A stretch of DNA of 21,679 nt from Candidatus Aenigmatarchaeota archaeon (GCA_021163805.1 JAGGTL010000046.1:1-21679); one strand, 5' to 3'. Numbered from the stretch's first letter, positions 13,754 to 21,679 are shown. The notes: generated from the sequence alone by a model not told the origin. Made by a program: numbers and translations.

Positions 13754-15387
13754 TTTAAAATCTTTTTAACTTTAACAATAATATCTTCAGAAGTAAATGG
13801 TCTCGCATCATATTTTAAAATCTTTTTTTCAATTATTTTACCTGTCTTCTCTGCAATTACATCTCCAAGCAATCCCGTTGCATTATTTTCAATAAGAATG
13901 AGTTCTTCTGAATTTTCTATTTCCTTTTTTACAAATTCTGTTGGAAAAGGACTTAAATATGAAATCTGCAAAAATCTAAAATCTTCAAGTTTTTTTAGAG
14001 CGTCGAGAATAGAACCCTTTGTAGAGCCCCAACCAATAATTAAATTATTTCCCTCTCCATAGACGGAAACTGGATTCATTTTGTTTATTTCTTCTTTTAT
14101 ATATTTCATTTTTCTGAATCTTTTCTCATTCATTTTCTTAATCCATTCTTCTTTCTCTGTTGTATGGCCATATTCATCATGTTCGTAACTTGATGCTCTT
14201 ACTTTTGCCTTCTCTCCAGGAACAAATCTCGGCGAAACTCCATTCTCCGTTATTAAATAACTTTTATAGTCTTCTGCTGGAGAAGCAATGAAACGAGAAG
14301 GTTTTATCTTAGGTTCCTCAAAGTCATCAAAAGAATAGTTGCTTTCTCCAACATGTTTATCTCCAAGAATTATTGAGAGAATTCTATATTTATAGGATAA
14401 ATAAAAACTTTCAATTGTTCTATAAAAACATTCCTTTGAGTCTCCCGGAGCAACAACCACTCTTGGAAATTCTCCGTGACCAGCATTCAAAGCAAATTTT
14501 AAATCTCCCTGCGAATTATAGGTTGGAACTCCCGTTGCTGGTCCAGTTCTCTGACTTAAATACAATACCAAAGGAGTCTCAGAAATTCCCTGCAGACTTA
14601 TTGCTTCGTTCATAAGAGAAAAACCTGCTCCAGACGTTCCAACCATACTCATGGCTCCCGCATAACTCGCACCCAAAGCGGCATTAATTACTGCAATTTC
14701 ATTTTCTGGTTGTACAACCATAAAATTGTGTTCAAGTTGTTTTGAGGCGAGAATATGCAAAACTGGAGTTGCTGGGGTTATTGGATATGCAAAATAAACA
14801 TCAATCCCCGAAACAATAGCTCCAGAAGCAATGGCTTCATTTCCAGTTATAAAGAATTTATTCTTTTTCCCGGGTTCGGGCAATTTAATCTTCTGTTCAA
14901 CTAAATCATAGCCTTCTTTTACCGCTTTCTCAATTGTTTCGTTTTTAAATATTTCTCTGACGGTTTTCAAAACATTTTCGATCTCCAAACCAAAAAGTTT
15001 AAAAAATGCGCCAACCAATATATCATTGCCCAGTTTTGGAGAACCGCCCAGTTTTTCAATGATATTAGATAAATCAAACCCAAGTAAATTTTTAGCCTTC
15101 AAATTTTTATCTCCCAAAACAAAACCCCCCTCATTTAAGTTTTCTTCGTGTTTGTCTATGGTATCTTGATTCAGAGCAATAATTACATCATAATAATTTT
15201 CATTAGAATAGACCGGTTTATCAGAAATCTTTAAAATATTGAAATTATGCCCCCCCTTTATCAAAGAAGGATAATCTCTGTAATTAAAAACATAATAACC
15301 GGAATTTGCAAAAAGTTTTCCAATTAAAAAAGCCGTCTTTGCAATTCCCTGCCCAGCGGCTCCTCCTACTAGTATTTGTTTTTCCAT
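13750..15387 (-). CDS. 2-oxoacid:ferredoxin oxidoreductase, gamma-alpha fusion subunit
   Basis: A 545-residue fusion. Residues 1 to about 170 are the gamma domain (ILVGGAAGQGIAKTAFLIG, RDYPSLIKGGHNFNIL), which binds CoA. About 178-545 are the alpha pyrimidine-binding domain with YPITP (201-205), VQPENEIAVINAALGASYAG and RTGPATGVPTYNSQGDL, then the transketolase C-terminal-like domain (NNLIIGWGSTKGSILDAL). This is the two-subunit (gamma-alpha plus beta) architecture. No delta (8Fe ferredoxin-like) subunit gene is adjacent, so electrons must go to a separate ferredoxin. The gene heads a two-gene operon with the beta subunit. C runs at 15250-15256 and 15125-15130 are in frame. The start codon is 25 bp from a divergent small ORF. 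Confidence 0.95.
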   Translation of the reverse strand: MEKQILVGGAAGQGIAKTAFLIGKLFANSGYYVFNYRDYPSLIKGGHNFNILKISDKPVYSNENYYDVIIALNQDTIDKHEENLNEGGFVLGDKNLKAKNLLGFDLSNIIEKLGGSPKLGNDILVGAFFKLFGLEIENVLKTVREIFKNETIEKAVKEGYDLVEQKIKLPEPGKKNKFFITGNEAIASGAIVSGIDVYFAYPITPATPVLHILASKQLEHNFMVVQPENEIAVINAALGASYAGAMSMVGTSGAGFSLMNEAISLQGISETPLVLYLSQRTGPATGVPTYNSQGDLKFALNAGHGEFPRVVVAPGDSKECFYRTIESFYLSYKYRILSIILGDKHVGESNYSFDDFEEPKIKPSRFIASPAEDYKSYLITENGVSPRFVPGEKAKVRASSYEHDEYGHTTEKEEWIKKMNEKRFRKMKYIKEEINKMNPVSVYGEGNNLIIGWGSTKGSILDALKKLEDFRFLQISYLSPFPTEFVKKEIENSEELILIENNATGLLGDVIAEKTGKIIEKKILKYDARPFTSEDIIVKVKKILK

Positions 15388-15412
15388 AAATTAAAAATAA
15401 AAATAAAAGAAG

Positions 15413-15616
15413 ATGAAGAGCTGGTTGCAGAAACGAAAAGAAATTCTTAAAAAATATAGATTAACGGATGATGAAATCAAAATGTGCAAAAGATTACGAA
15501 AATATGACTGCAATAGTTATAATCTGTTTTTAGGATTACCACAATTTTATTTTTCACAGGCAGAAACAACCGGATTAAAGAAAGGCAAACTTGTCAGTTC
15601 TGGATGTGCCGGATAA
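15413..15616 (+). CDS. Possible small protein (67 aa), doubtful
   Basis: The frame MKSWLQKRKEILKKYRLTDD... has a plausible basic, helical first 43 residues, but the last 23 residues are antisense to the end of the flavoprotein gene (15547-15616) and look less protein-like. It begins 25 bp from the divergent oxidoreductase start, in the same compact head-to-head arrangement seen elsewhere in the window, and otherwise would leave a 160-bp gap. I recognise no family. It may be a real lineage-specific small protein or simply an open frame over a promoter and 3' end. Confidence 0.4.
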   Translation: MKSWLQKRKEILKKYRLTDDEIKMCKRLRKYDCNSYNLFLGLPQFYFSQAETTGLKKGKLVSSGCAG

Positions 15617-16842
15617 CTTAAGTTTGTTAATTCTTCCCTCTTAATTTTTTTATAAATTGCGAAGGAAGCAAAACTTATTAGATCTGCGATGTTTTCGGAA
15701 GAAATAAACTGAGCTCCCAACAATCTGTCTTTTGAATCAAAGATAAGTTTTGTTTTTATTTTTCCGAATTTTTTCTGTGTATCATATTTTGTCGTTAATT
15801 CGCTCTTCAAAATTTTCACTTTAATATTATTTTCTATCGCTTCTCTCTCTGTTAAACCGACTCTGCCAATACAGTAATTGAAAATTTTTGCCGCCGAAGG
15901 ATTTAGCAGACCTTCAAAATTTGTTTCGATTCCGCAAATATTTTTGGCCGCAATTTTTGCTTCCCTTACCGCTGAAATCACCAATCCCGACGGAACTGGT
16001 TTTTTTGTAATAAGAGAGAAAGATTGAGCGCAATCACCAATTGCATAAATATCCTTAATATTCGTCTGCATTTTTTTATCTGTAATAATTCCAAATTTTC
16101 CGCATTTAATTCCAGAATTTTTTGCTAATTCCACTTCCGGCCTTATCCCAGTTGCAAGAATTATGGCATCTGCCCTGATTTTTTTGTTTTTGCATTTGAT
16201 ATAACTGAGGTTTCCATCTCCGATTATTGATTCAACTTTTGCTCCCAATTCCAATTTTACTTTATTCTTTTCCATTACTTTCTCTATTTCCTCGCAAATC
16301 TCTCGATCATAAGTTGAATAGAGCAAATTTGGCAAAATTTCAAATATTGTTACCTTGTGTTTTTTTGATAGCAAAGCGCCAAGTTCAACAGATATTAAAC
16401 CACCGCCAATCAAACCCACATATTTTGCATTTTTTAAAAACTTTGCAATTTTTTTTGCATCAGAATAATCTCTCAAAGTAAAAACATTTTTTGAATCAAC
16501 GCCTTTAATTGAAGGAACAAAAGGCTTGGCTCCGGTTGCAAATACAAGTTTATCATATTTATATTCGTTTTTCTTTATTCGGATTTTTTTAAGTTTCGTA
16601 TCAATCTCCGTCACTTCTTCTCTGATGAGGTTTATTTTTCTTTTAGTCAGCATTTCATCGGGCTTAACACATTTCTCCAGTTTTGTTTCTCCAGATATTG
16701 CGTATGGCAGAGAACACTTAACCGCAATATTTTTTTCCTTTCCGAATATAATCACATCAGTTTTTGGTTTTAATTTTTTTATTGTCATTGCACATTCTAT
16801 TCCTGCAGGACCACAGCCAATAATGCAAACTTTCATCTTCAA
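15547..16842 (-). CDS. FAD-dependent CoA-disulfide reductase / NAD(P)H oxidase-like protein
   Basis: A 431-residue flavoprotein of the pyridine nucleotide-disulfide oxidoreductase class with a single redox-active Cys. It shows the FAD Rossmann motif IIGCGPAG (7-14), active Cys C43 in VKCSLPYAISG (CoA-disulfide reductases and NADH oxidases have C-x-L-P-Y), ATGAKPFVP, the NAD(P)H Rossmann motif IGGGLISVE, ATGIRP and the second FAD motif IYAIGDCA. The dimerisation domain follows, ending YPAHPELTSLPFFNPVV. There is no C-terminal rhodanese domain. Likely roles are CoA-disulfide or polysulfide reduction, or oxygen detoxification by NADH oxidation; these cannot be separated by sequence reading. Starts at 16842 or 16836 (MKMK) are both possible. 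It is transcribed from the 236-bp spacer shared with top6B. Confidence 0.92.
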   Translation of the reverse strand: MKMKVCIIGCGPAGIECAMTIKKLKPKTDVIIFGKEKNIAVKCSLPYAISGETKLEKCVKPDEMLTKRKINLIREEVTEIDTKLKKIRIKKNEYKYDKLVFATGAKPFVPSIKGVDSKNVFTLRDYSDAKKIAKFLKNAKYVGLIGGGLISVELGALLSKKHKVTIFEILPNLLYSTYDREICEEIEKVMEKNKVKLELGAKVESIIGDGNLSYIKCKNKKIRADAIILATGIRPEVELAKNSGIKCGKFGIITDKKMQTNIKDIYAIGDCAQSFSLITKKPVPSGLVISAVREAKIAAKNICGIETNFEGLLNPSAAKIFNYCIGRVGLTEREAIENNIKVKILKSELTTKYDTQKKFGKIKTKLIFDSKDRLLGAQFISSENIADLISFASFAIYKKIKREELTNLSYPAHPELTSLPFFNPVVSACEK

Positions 16843-17078
16843 TAAAATATATAATCACAATTTTTTATATTAATATATTTGCTATATAAGATAGTAAACA
16901 GCACTTTATAAAAATATCAAAATAAATTTGCTCTCGCTTTTTTTCTTTAATCTATCATTGTCTTCCTTTATTCCTTACAGATTTAACATCATCCTTCCGT
17001 CTTTTCATTTCTTTGTTTTATTTTTCATCCACATCGTTATTAAAATTTCGTAATTTAAAATTTTTATCAAAGTTAATT
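16843..17078. other. Divergent intergenic region, 236 bp
   Basis: It separates the flavoprotein (-) and top6B (+) and must hold both promoters. Near the minus-strand start there is a TTATATATTTT element; near top6B, TTTAAAATTTTTA (17054-17066). The middle (about 16930-17040) is strikingly pyrimidine-rich on the + strand and has only tiny frames on either strand (up to 17 codons). I see no RNA gene that I can defend. Confidence 0.4.
17054..17066 (+). promoter_or_regulatory. TATA-like element upstream of top6B
   Basis: TTTAAAATTTTTA, centred about 19 nt before ATG 17079. With no Shine-Dalgarno site before that ATG, a leaderless message for top6B-top6A is likely. Confidence 0.3.
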
Positions 17079-18605
17079 ATGGTTAAGTATAAAGAAGTTG
17101 CTATCTCTGAGTTTTTTGAGAAGAACAGTCATCTATTGGGTTTTGATAATCCAGTGAAGGCTTTAATGACTGTTATAAAAGAAGCGGTTGATAATTCCCT
17201 TGATGCCTGTGAAGAAGCCAATATTTTGCCCGACATTATTGTGAAAATAAAAAATATAAAAGAAAATATTTTTCAGATAATTGTTGAAGATAATGGTCCC
17301 GGAATTGAGGAAAAATACGTTAAACAGGTCTTTGGAAAATTACTTTTTGGTTCGAAATTTAAATCTCTTGGAGAAGCTGGAATGCAATCAAGAGGGCAGC
17401 AGGGCATAGGTATTTCCGCTTCAATCCTTTACGCACAATTAACAACCGGAGAACCAGCTTTGATAGAATCAAAAGTAAAAAATAAGATGCATTATTCTTG
17501 CAAATTGATCATAGACACTTCAAAAAATATTCCTGTTATAATAGATGAAAAAAAACTGGAAACTATCAAAGAACACGGCACGAAAATTACATTGAAATTA
17601 AAAGGTGTTTATAGAAAAGTAAAGGGTCCCGAAGATTTTCTAAAATATGTTGCCATTGCAAATCCTCATGCACAGATTACGTTTTTTGGCCCGGATGGAA
17701 GTAAGAAAGTTTTTAAAAGAGTTGTAAATAAACTGCCAAAGAAACCAAAGAAAGTTAAACCGCATCCTCATGGTGTTGAACTTGGAACACTCATAAAAAT
17801 GTTGGGTCAGACAAAATCAAGAACCTTGCAAGCATTTTTGATAAATGATTTTTCAAAAGTTGGGAATACCGGAGCAAAAGAAATATGCAGTCTCGCAAAA
17901 CTCAACCTGCAGACGAGACCTAATGCAATAAACAGAGAACAAGCTTCAAAATTATTGGCTGCTATGCAACAGGTAAAATTGCAAAGACCTCCAACAGATT
18001 GTTTATCTCCAATAGGAGAAGAAAATATTATAAAAGGATTGAGCAAAGAATACCCTGCAGATTTTGTTGCGGCTTGTACCCGGCCAGTGGCAGTTTACAG
18101 AGCAATTCCTTTTCAAGTGGAAGTTGGACTTGTTTATTCAAAGGAACTTCCAACAGATAAACAAATTAATTTAATCAGATTTGCAAATAAAGTTCCCTTA
18201 TTCTATCAGCAATCCGAGTGTGGAACTTATAAGGCTGTTGTAAAGACTTCTTGGAAGAGATATGGGCTGCAACAATCGGCAGGAAGTCTTCCCATTGGCC
18301 CCGTAGTTTTGGCTATTCACGTCGCTTCTGTATGGGTTCCATTCATTTCTGAAGGTAAACAGGCGATTGCTCCTTATCCAGAAATTGTCAAAGAAATAAA
18401 ACTTGCTTTGCTGGAGTTGGGAAGAAAACTTCAAAGATATATTTCTGCAGAACAAAAAAAATATGCCAAAGTAAGAAAAATAAAATTGTACGAAAAATAT
18501 TCTACCGAAGTTGCAACTTCTCTGGCAGAATTAACAGGTAAAAATAAAGATGATATTATGGCTCTGCTTAAAAGAGAAATAGCCAAAAGAGGTGAAGGAT
18601 TATGA
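17079..18605 (+). CDS. top6B: DNA topoisomerase VI subunit B
   Basis: The ATPase subunit of the type IIB topoisomerase that relaxes and decatenates DNA. I start at ATG 17079 (MVKYKEVAISEFFEKNSHLLGFDNP), 508 residues; the open frame continues to 17013, but the extra 22 residues are not family-like. The GHKL ATPase motifs are EAVDNSLDA (35-43), VEDNGPGI (69-76) and GQQGIGIS (106-113). The H2TH region (about 240-320, TLQAFLINDFSKVGNTGAKEI ... RPPTDCLSPIGEENI) and transducer domain (PFQVEVGLVY, VPLFYQQSECG, WKRYGL, HVASVWVPFISEGKQAIA) follow. Its stop overlaps the top6A start as ATGA. Confidence 0.97.
   Translation: MVKYKEVAISEFFEKNSHLLGFDNPVKALMTVIKEAVDNSLDACEEANILPDIIVKIKNIKENIFQIIVEDNGPGIEEKYVKQVFGKLLFGSKFKSLGEAGMQSRGQQGIGISASILYAQLTTGEPALIESKVKNKMHYSCKLIIDTSKNIPVIIDEKKLETIKEHGTKITLKLKGVYRKVKGPEDFLKYVAIANPHAQITFFGPDGSKKVFKRVVNKLPKKPKKVKPHPHGVELGTLIKMLGQTKSRTLQAFLINDFSKVGNTGAKEICSLAKLNLQTRPNAINREQASKLLAAMQQVKLQRPPTDCLSPIGEENIIKGLSKEYPADFVAACTRPVAVYRAIPFQVEVGLVYSKELPTDKQINLIRFANKVPLFYQQSECGTYKAVVKTSWKRYGLQQSAGSLPIGPVVLAIHVASVWVPFISEGKQAIAPYPEIVKEIKLALLELGRKLQRYISAEQKKYAKVRKIKLYEKYSTEVATSLAELTGKNKDDIMALLKREIAKRGEGL
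18589..18595 (+). promoter_or_regulatory. Shine-Dalgarno site of top6A
   Basis: GAGGTGA lies within the end of top6B, 6 nt before ATG 18602. It is a strong match to the archaeal anti-SD. The contrast with operon-leading genes, which lack such sites, suggests leaderless first genes and SD-driven internal genes. Confidence 0.65.
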
Positions 18606-19711
18606 ATATAAAAAGAGAGAAAACAGATGAAGAAATAATAAGAAGATTAAAAGAAAAATTTGGAGAGAAAATAATCTCCGATTTGAAAAATGGAAAAGAT
18701 CCAACTATAGATGTGATTGTAAGAGGCCTCAGCAACATAATTTTTGATGAAAAGGAACAATTGATTAAACTTGGAAACAAAACACAAAAAAGAGCTTTTT
18801 TTAATGTCGGACAGACGAGAATATTCATGCAAACTTTACTCGTTGCAAACGCGTGTAAAAATTTAATTGAATCCGGGAAGACTACCTCAATAAGAAGTCT
18901 GTATTATAATACAAAGCACACAATTGGAGATAGCAAAGAAAACACTTTCGAAGAACAGGAAGAGTCAAATCCTATAATTGAAGATATAGAAGTCAGTATA
19001 GATGCTTTAAGAGAAGAATTGCATTTAAGAGCAAACAGCAAAGGAGCAATGGTTGGAAATCTTACTATTGTAGATTCCGGGGATAAAATTGATTTAAGAA
19101 AGATGGGTTCAGGAGGATGGGCCGTGCCTTCAATAGTCGAGCCTCATACAATTCAATTTAAAGAATGTGAAGCCAAATTTGTGCTATTCATAGAGAAAGA
19201 TACGGTTTGGGGCAGATTTAATGAAGATAAATTCTGGAAAAAACATAACTGCATTATAATTCACGGGGGAGGTCAACCACCAAGAGGTGTTAGAAGATTA
19301 CTGAAAAGAATGCATGAAGAATTAAAATTGCCGATTTATGTTCTCGTTGATAATGATCCGTGGGGATTTTACATCTACTCAGTTATCAGGCAGGGTTCTA
19401 TGAAACTGGCTTACGAATCCGTGAGAATGGCAGTTCCAGAAGCAAGATTCATAGGTTTAAGTTCGTTTGATCAGGAAAAATATAATTTGCCGGATGAAGT
19501 AACGATTAAATTAAATGAAGGGGATAAAAAAAGGATTAAAGAACTTTTAAATTACAAATGGTTTCAAAAAAAGAAATGGAGAGAAGAAATGGAATATATG
19601 CTAAAAAAAGGCGTAAAATTGGAACTTGAAGCTTTAAGTTCAAAAAATATAGCTTTTATCACCAACAATTATCTGCCAGAAAAAATTGAGAGAAAGGAGT
19701 GGCTGAGTTAA
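18602..19711 (+). CDS. top6A: DNA topoisomerase VI subunit A
   Basis: The DNA-cleaving subunit, homologous to Spo11. The 369 residues contain the winged-helix/CAP-like domain with SIRSLYYNTKH (96-106), where the second Tyr (Y102) should form the covalent 5'-phosphotyrosine link, and a Toprim domain with FIEKDTVWGRF (E198) and VDNDPWG (D250, D252), the Mg2+ ligands. HGGGQPPRGVRRLLKRM is also family-typical. The length is normal. It is translationally coupled to top6B through an ATGA overlap and a Shine-Dalgarno site. The convergent XPF-type gene ends 57 bp downstream. Confidence 0.97.
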   Translation: MNIKREKTDEEIIRRLKEKFGEKIISDLKNGKDPTIDVIVRGLSNIIFDEKEQLIKLGNKTQKRAFFNVGQTRIFMQTLLVANACKNLIESGKTTSIRSLYYNTKHTIGDSKENTFEEQEESNPIIEDIEVSIDALREELHLRANSKGAMVGNLTIVDSGDKIDLRKMGSGGWAVPSIVEPHTIQFKECEAKFVLFIEKDTVWGRFNEDKFWKKHNCIIIHGGGQPPRGVRRLLKRMHEELKLPIYVLVDNDPWGFYIYSVIRQGSMKLAYESVRMAVPEARFIGLSSFDQEKYNLPDEVTIKLNEGDKKRIKELLNYKWFQKKKWREEMEYMLKKGVKLELEALSSKNIAFITNNYLPEKIERKEWLS

Positions 19712-19754
19712 AGTTGGATAAATTTTCCATTTTCTATACTTTGCTTAATTATAC

Positions 19755-19767
19755 TTCTTTTTATTTT
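19755..19767 (+). terminator. T-rich terminator after top6A
   Basis: TTCTTTTTATTTT lies in the 57-bp gap between convergent top6A and the XPF-type gene, in the right place for oligo-T-dependent termination of the top6BA transcript. Confidence 0.35.
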
Positions 19768-19768
19768 G

Positions 19769-20407
19769 TCAAAAAGACTCTGTATTCAAAATATCTAAAA
19801 TTCTCTGGGCCTTTTTTTCTCCCAAATTTTTTATTTTAATTAATTCTTCTTTCTCTGCATTGAAAATTTTTTTTGGAGTTTTAAATTTTTCAAGAAGTCT
19901 TTTTGCCAAAACAGAATTTACAGAAGGCAATCCTGCTATCAAATATTCCTGTTCTTCTCTCAGATTTTGGAACTTTTTTCTAACTCTTACAACAACTTCT
20001 CTTTTTTCTTTGAATTGTTCCCTCTTCGCCACCAAATAAATAAAATTTGCGCTGTCAATCTTGTTTTTTGTCCAAATTGTCGCAATTTTAAAATCCAAAA
20101 TTATAGATGCAAGAGCGCCAAAAAAAGAATTATTGTTCAGGTTGCCAAAATATTCAAAACCTTCTATCAACAAAATTGGTTTCTCAAATTTTGATAGTTC
20201 CCTTAATTGCGAAAACAATCTTAAATCCTTTATTGAAGAAACAAAATCTGCAAAAGTTTTTCTTTCAATTGCAACCCTGTCTGAAACAATATAATCTGCA
20301 ATCTCTAAGTTTTCTTCTTCAATTTCGCAACCAAAATTTTTCAAGTAATTCGTAATCCCGCTTTTTAATTCTCTTTTATCAACTTTTATCTTGGGTCTTT
20401 CCACCAT
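19769..20407 (-). CDS. xpf: XPF/Mus81-type structure-specific endonuclease (short archaeal form)
   Basis: A nuclease that cuts branched or flap DNA during repair and fork restart. The 212 residues comprise an ERCC4 nuclease domain (1-135) with D10 (KVDKRE), D38 (IADYIVSD; the usual GDY is ADY here) and the signature ERKTFAD (48-54, ERKxxxD). A tandem helix-hairpin-helix domain follows (about 150-210, GLPSVNSVLAKRLLEKF ... IKNLGEKKAQRI). There is no N-terminal helicase, so it is the short form known from Crenarchaeota and some small-genome archaea, not Hef. No C-terminal PCNA-binding peptide is obvious (it ends LNTESF). It diverges from RNase Z across 37 bp and converges with top6A. Confidence 0.94.
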   Translation of the reverse strand: MVERPKIKVDKRELKSGITNYLKNFGCEIEEENLEIADYIVSDRVAIERKTFADFVSSIKDLRLFSQLRELSKFEKPILLIEGFEYFGNLNNNSFFGALASIILDFKIATIWTKNKIDSANFIYLVAKREQFKEKREVVVRVRKKFQNLREEQEYLIAGLPSVNSVLAKRLLEKFKTPKKIFNAEKEELIKIKNLGEKKAQRILDILNTESF

Positions 20408-20444
20408 AAAAGTTCACAGAGAAATATAATACTTAATCTAAGTT
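20408..20444. promoter_or_regulatory. Compact divergent promoter (37 bp)
   Basis: This is the spacer between the xpf ATG (20407) and the RNase Z ATG (20445). AAATATAAT (20422-20430) lies exactly at its midpoint and reads ATTATATTT on the other strand. CCATAAAAG (20404-20411), overlapping the xpf start codon, is at a better distance for RNase Z. Both genes appear leaderless or nearly so. Confidence 0.4.
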
Positions 20445-21326
20445 ATGGTGAGCATAAATTTAACTTTTTTGGGGACGGGAACAGCAATTCCGACTTTAAA
20501 AAGGAGACATTCCAGCATCCACTTGTCTTATCAAGGCAGGAATAGTTATTCTCTATTATTTGATTGCGGAGAAGGAACCCAGACACAACTTTTAAAGGCT
20601 AGAATAAATTTCATGTCAATAGACCATATTTTTATAACCCACTGGCATGCTGACCATTTTATTGGCCTTTTCGGTTTGCTCGTTTCCATGGGTTTTGAAA
20701 AGAGAAAGAGAGAATTGAAAATTTTTGCGCCAAAGGGAAATAAAATAGGGCCGGGACTTTTAAAGTTTTATAAACTTCCCTTTCCCGTGAAATTTTTTGA
20801 TTCTTATAAAAATGGTGTAATTTGCGAAGAAGAAGAATTTTTGGTTAAGGCGATGCCGGTAAAACACACGATAGAAACGGTTGCTTATAAATTTCAGGAG
20901 AAAGACAGATTAAAACTGGATAAAAAAAAGATAAAAAAATTAAGTTTAACCTGGCAGGAATGCAGAGAGATAAAAGAAAAAAGAAAAATAAAAAAAGATG
21001 GAAAATTGATAAAATTAGAAGATATATCTTACAAGACAGAAGGCAAAAAAATTGTTTATGCCGTTGATACAGTTTATCTTAAAAAAATGGAAAAATTTTG
21101 CAAAGATTCTATTTTAATCCATGAATGCACTTATTTTAGCAAAGAAGATATAAAAGACAAAATGCATTCCTGTTTGCAGGATGTTCTCAAATTCAGAAAA
21201 GTGGCAAAGAAAATTTATCTGACCCATATCGGGAGGCAATACCAGAGCCAATCAGAACTTGAAGAAAAAGTGAAGAGATACAAAAATGTTTTTGTTGCAA
21301 AAGATTTGATGAAAGTTAAAATTTAG
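20445..21326 (+). CDS. rnz: Ribonuclease Z (tRNA 3' endonuclease)
   Basis: A metallo-beta-lactamase-fold endonuclease that trims tRNA 3' ends; the tRNA in this window lacks an encoded CCA and would need it. The 293 residues start at the first strand (INLTFLGTGTAIP). Zinc ligands: H66, H68, D70, H71 in THWHADH, H141 in PVKHT, D208 in AVDT, and H261 in THIGRQY. HEC (H226-E227) is the HEAT-like block. HxHADH instead of HxHGDH is also seen in ELAC-type enzymes. THIGRQY departs from the usual THfSxRY. The basic stretch at 157-190 (KLDKKKIKKL ... KKDGKLIK) is an unusually lysine-rich linker. The PIN-domain gene follows after one base, so they are surely co-transcribed. Confidence 0.95.
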   Translation: MVSINLTFLGTGTAIPTLKRRHSSIHLSYQGRNSYSLLFDCGEGTQTQLLKARINFMSIDHIFITHWHADHFIGLFGLLVSMGFEKRKRELKIFAPKGNKIGPGLLKFYKLPFPVKFFDSYKNGVICEEEEFLVKAMPVKHTIETVAYKFQEKDRLKLDKKKIKKLSLTWQECREIKEKRKIKKDGKLIKLEDISYKTEGKKIVYAVDTVYLKKMEKFCKDSILIHECTYFSKEDIKDKMHSCLQDVLKFRKVAKKIYLTHIGRQYQSQSELEEKVKRYKNVFVAKDLMKVKI

Positions 21327-21327
21327 A

Positions 21328-21654
21328 ATGTTATTAGTTGATACAAATGTCGTAATGGAATACAAAAAGTTAAAACTTTTCTTCAGGAGCAAAGAATTGG
21401 CAATAACAAACCCGTGTTTATCTGAAGTCAGAAAAATTGCAAAGGAAAAAAGAGATCTTGTTTTATTGGAATTAACTGATAAAATAAAAGTAATTCAGAC
21501 AAAAGAAAAAAATGCGGATAAATCAATTTTAGAAGTTGCAAAAAAATACAAATATCCCGTTGCAACTTTTGATAAATTGCTGATAAAAAAATTGAAGGAA
21601 GAAGGAATAAGAGTCTTAAGTTCAAACAAGGATATTCTGAGAGAATTGAGCTGA
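21328..21654 (+). CDS. PIN-domain ribonuclease (FCF1/COG1412-like)
   Basis: A 108-residue PIN domain. The four acidic metal ligands are visible: D5 (LVDTN), E33 (CLSEV), D64 (NADKSI) and D82 (VATFDKLL). The pattern VDTNVVM ... ADKSILEVAKKY ... VATFDKLLIKKLKEEGIRVL resembles the archaeal FCF1/Utp23-like proteins linked to rRNA processing more than VapC toxins, although it is somewhat short. No antitoxin gene is adjacent, which argues against a toxin-antitoxin pair. It starts one base after the RNase Z stop (TAG-A-ATG), so a joint RNA-maturation role is a reasonable inference. Confidence 0.85.
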   Translation: MLLVDTNVVMEYKKLKLFFRSKELAITNPCLSEVRKIAKEKRDLVLLELTDKIKVIQTKEKNADKSILEVAKKYKYPVATFDKLLIKKLKEEGIRVLSSNKDILRELS

Positions 21655-21679
21655 ATTTCCAAAATCTCTTTGCAGATTC

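Noticed and set aside
16930..17040. Possible C/D-box RNA on the minus strand (AUGAUG- and AUGAUAG-like boxes)
   Set aside because: No CUGA boxes at the right spacing and no terminal stem.
17013..17078. N-terminal extension of topoisomerase VI B
   Set aside because: The extra 22 residues are low-complexity translation of the spacer; MVKYKEVAISEFF at 17079 matches the family start.
21328..21654. VapC-type toxin
   Set aside because: No antitoxin ORF is adjacent, and the motif spacing is nearer to FCF1-like PIN proteins; the preceding gene is RNase Z.

Overview
The window is a gene-dense, A+T-rich piece of an archaeal chromosome. Archaeal or archaeo-eukaryotic information genes mark the domain: family B DNA polymerase, short archaeal PheT, aIF5B, both subunits of topoisomerase VI, a short XPF-type nuclease and RNase Z. 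Very short spacers, tail-to-tail overlaps, few Shine-Dalgarno sites outside operons, and a coiled-coil membrane protein with regularly spaced cysteines suggest a small-genome DPANN-type lineage (Pacearchaeota, Woesearchaeota or Aenigmarchaeota-like). That placement is inference; no rRNA is present to confirm it.

Layout. 1-1505 (+) is the 3' part of polB. 1705-3750 (+) is a two-gene unit for extracytoplasmic proteins: a membrane-anchored cysteine coiled coil and a secreted zinc metallopeptidase. 3727-8694 (-) is a translation block, read as aIF5B, tRNA-Phe(GAA), a 54-residue Trp-rich ORF, pheS, pheT. 8815-12750 is mostly sugar metabolism: a GH130 phosphorylase or hydrolase (+), phosphoglucose/phosphomannose isomerase (-), a metallophosphoesterase (-), a 50-residue membrane protein (+) and a BadF/NAGK-type sugar kinase (-). 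12881-16842 (-) is redox metabolism: a two-subunit 2-oxoacid:ferredoxin oxidoreductase and a CoA-disulfide-reductase-like flavoprotein, with a doubtful small ORF between them on the + strand. 17079-19711 (+) is top6B-top6A. 19769-20407 (-) is an XPF-type nuclease, and 20445-21654 (+) is RNase Z followed one base later by a PIN-domain protein.

Most genes are conserved housekeeping genes. The features that stand out are: a tRNA-Phe with a 14-nt A-rich insertion in the D arm, placed just upstream of the genes for its own synthetase; a PheS lacking the usual first winged-helix domain; an unrecognised Trp-rich mini-protein between them; a membrane coiled coil whose five coil cysteines all share one heptad position; and divergent gene pairs whose start codons are only 25-37 bp apart. 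I saw no CRISPR array, insertion sequence, integrase, attachment site, inteins or rRNA. No stretch longer than 300 bases lacks a gene; the largest spacers are 1506-1704 and 16843-17078.
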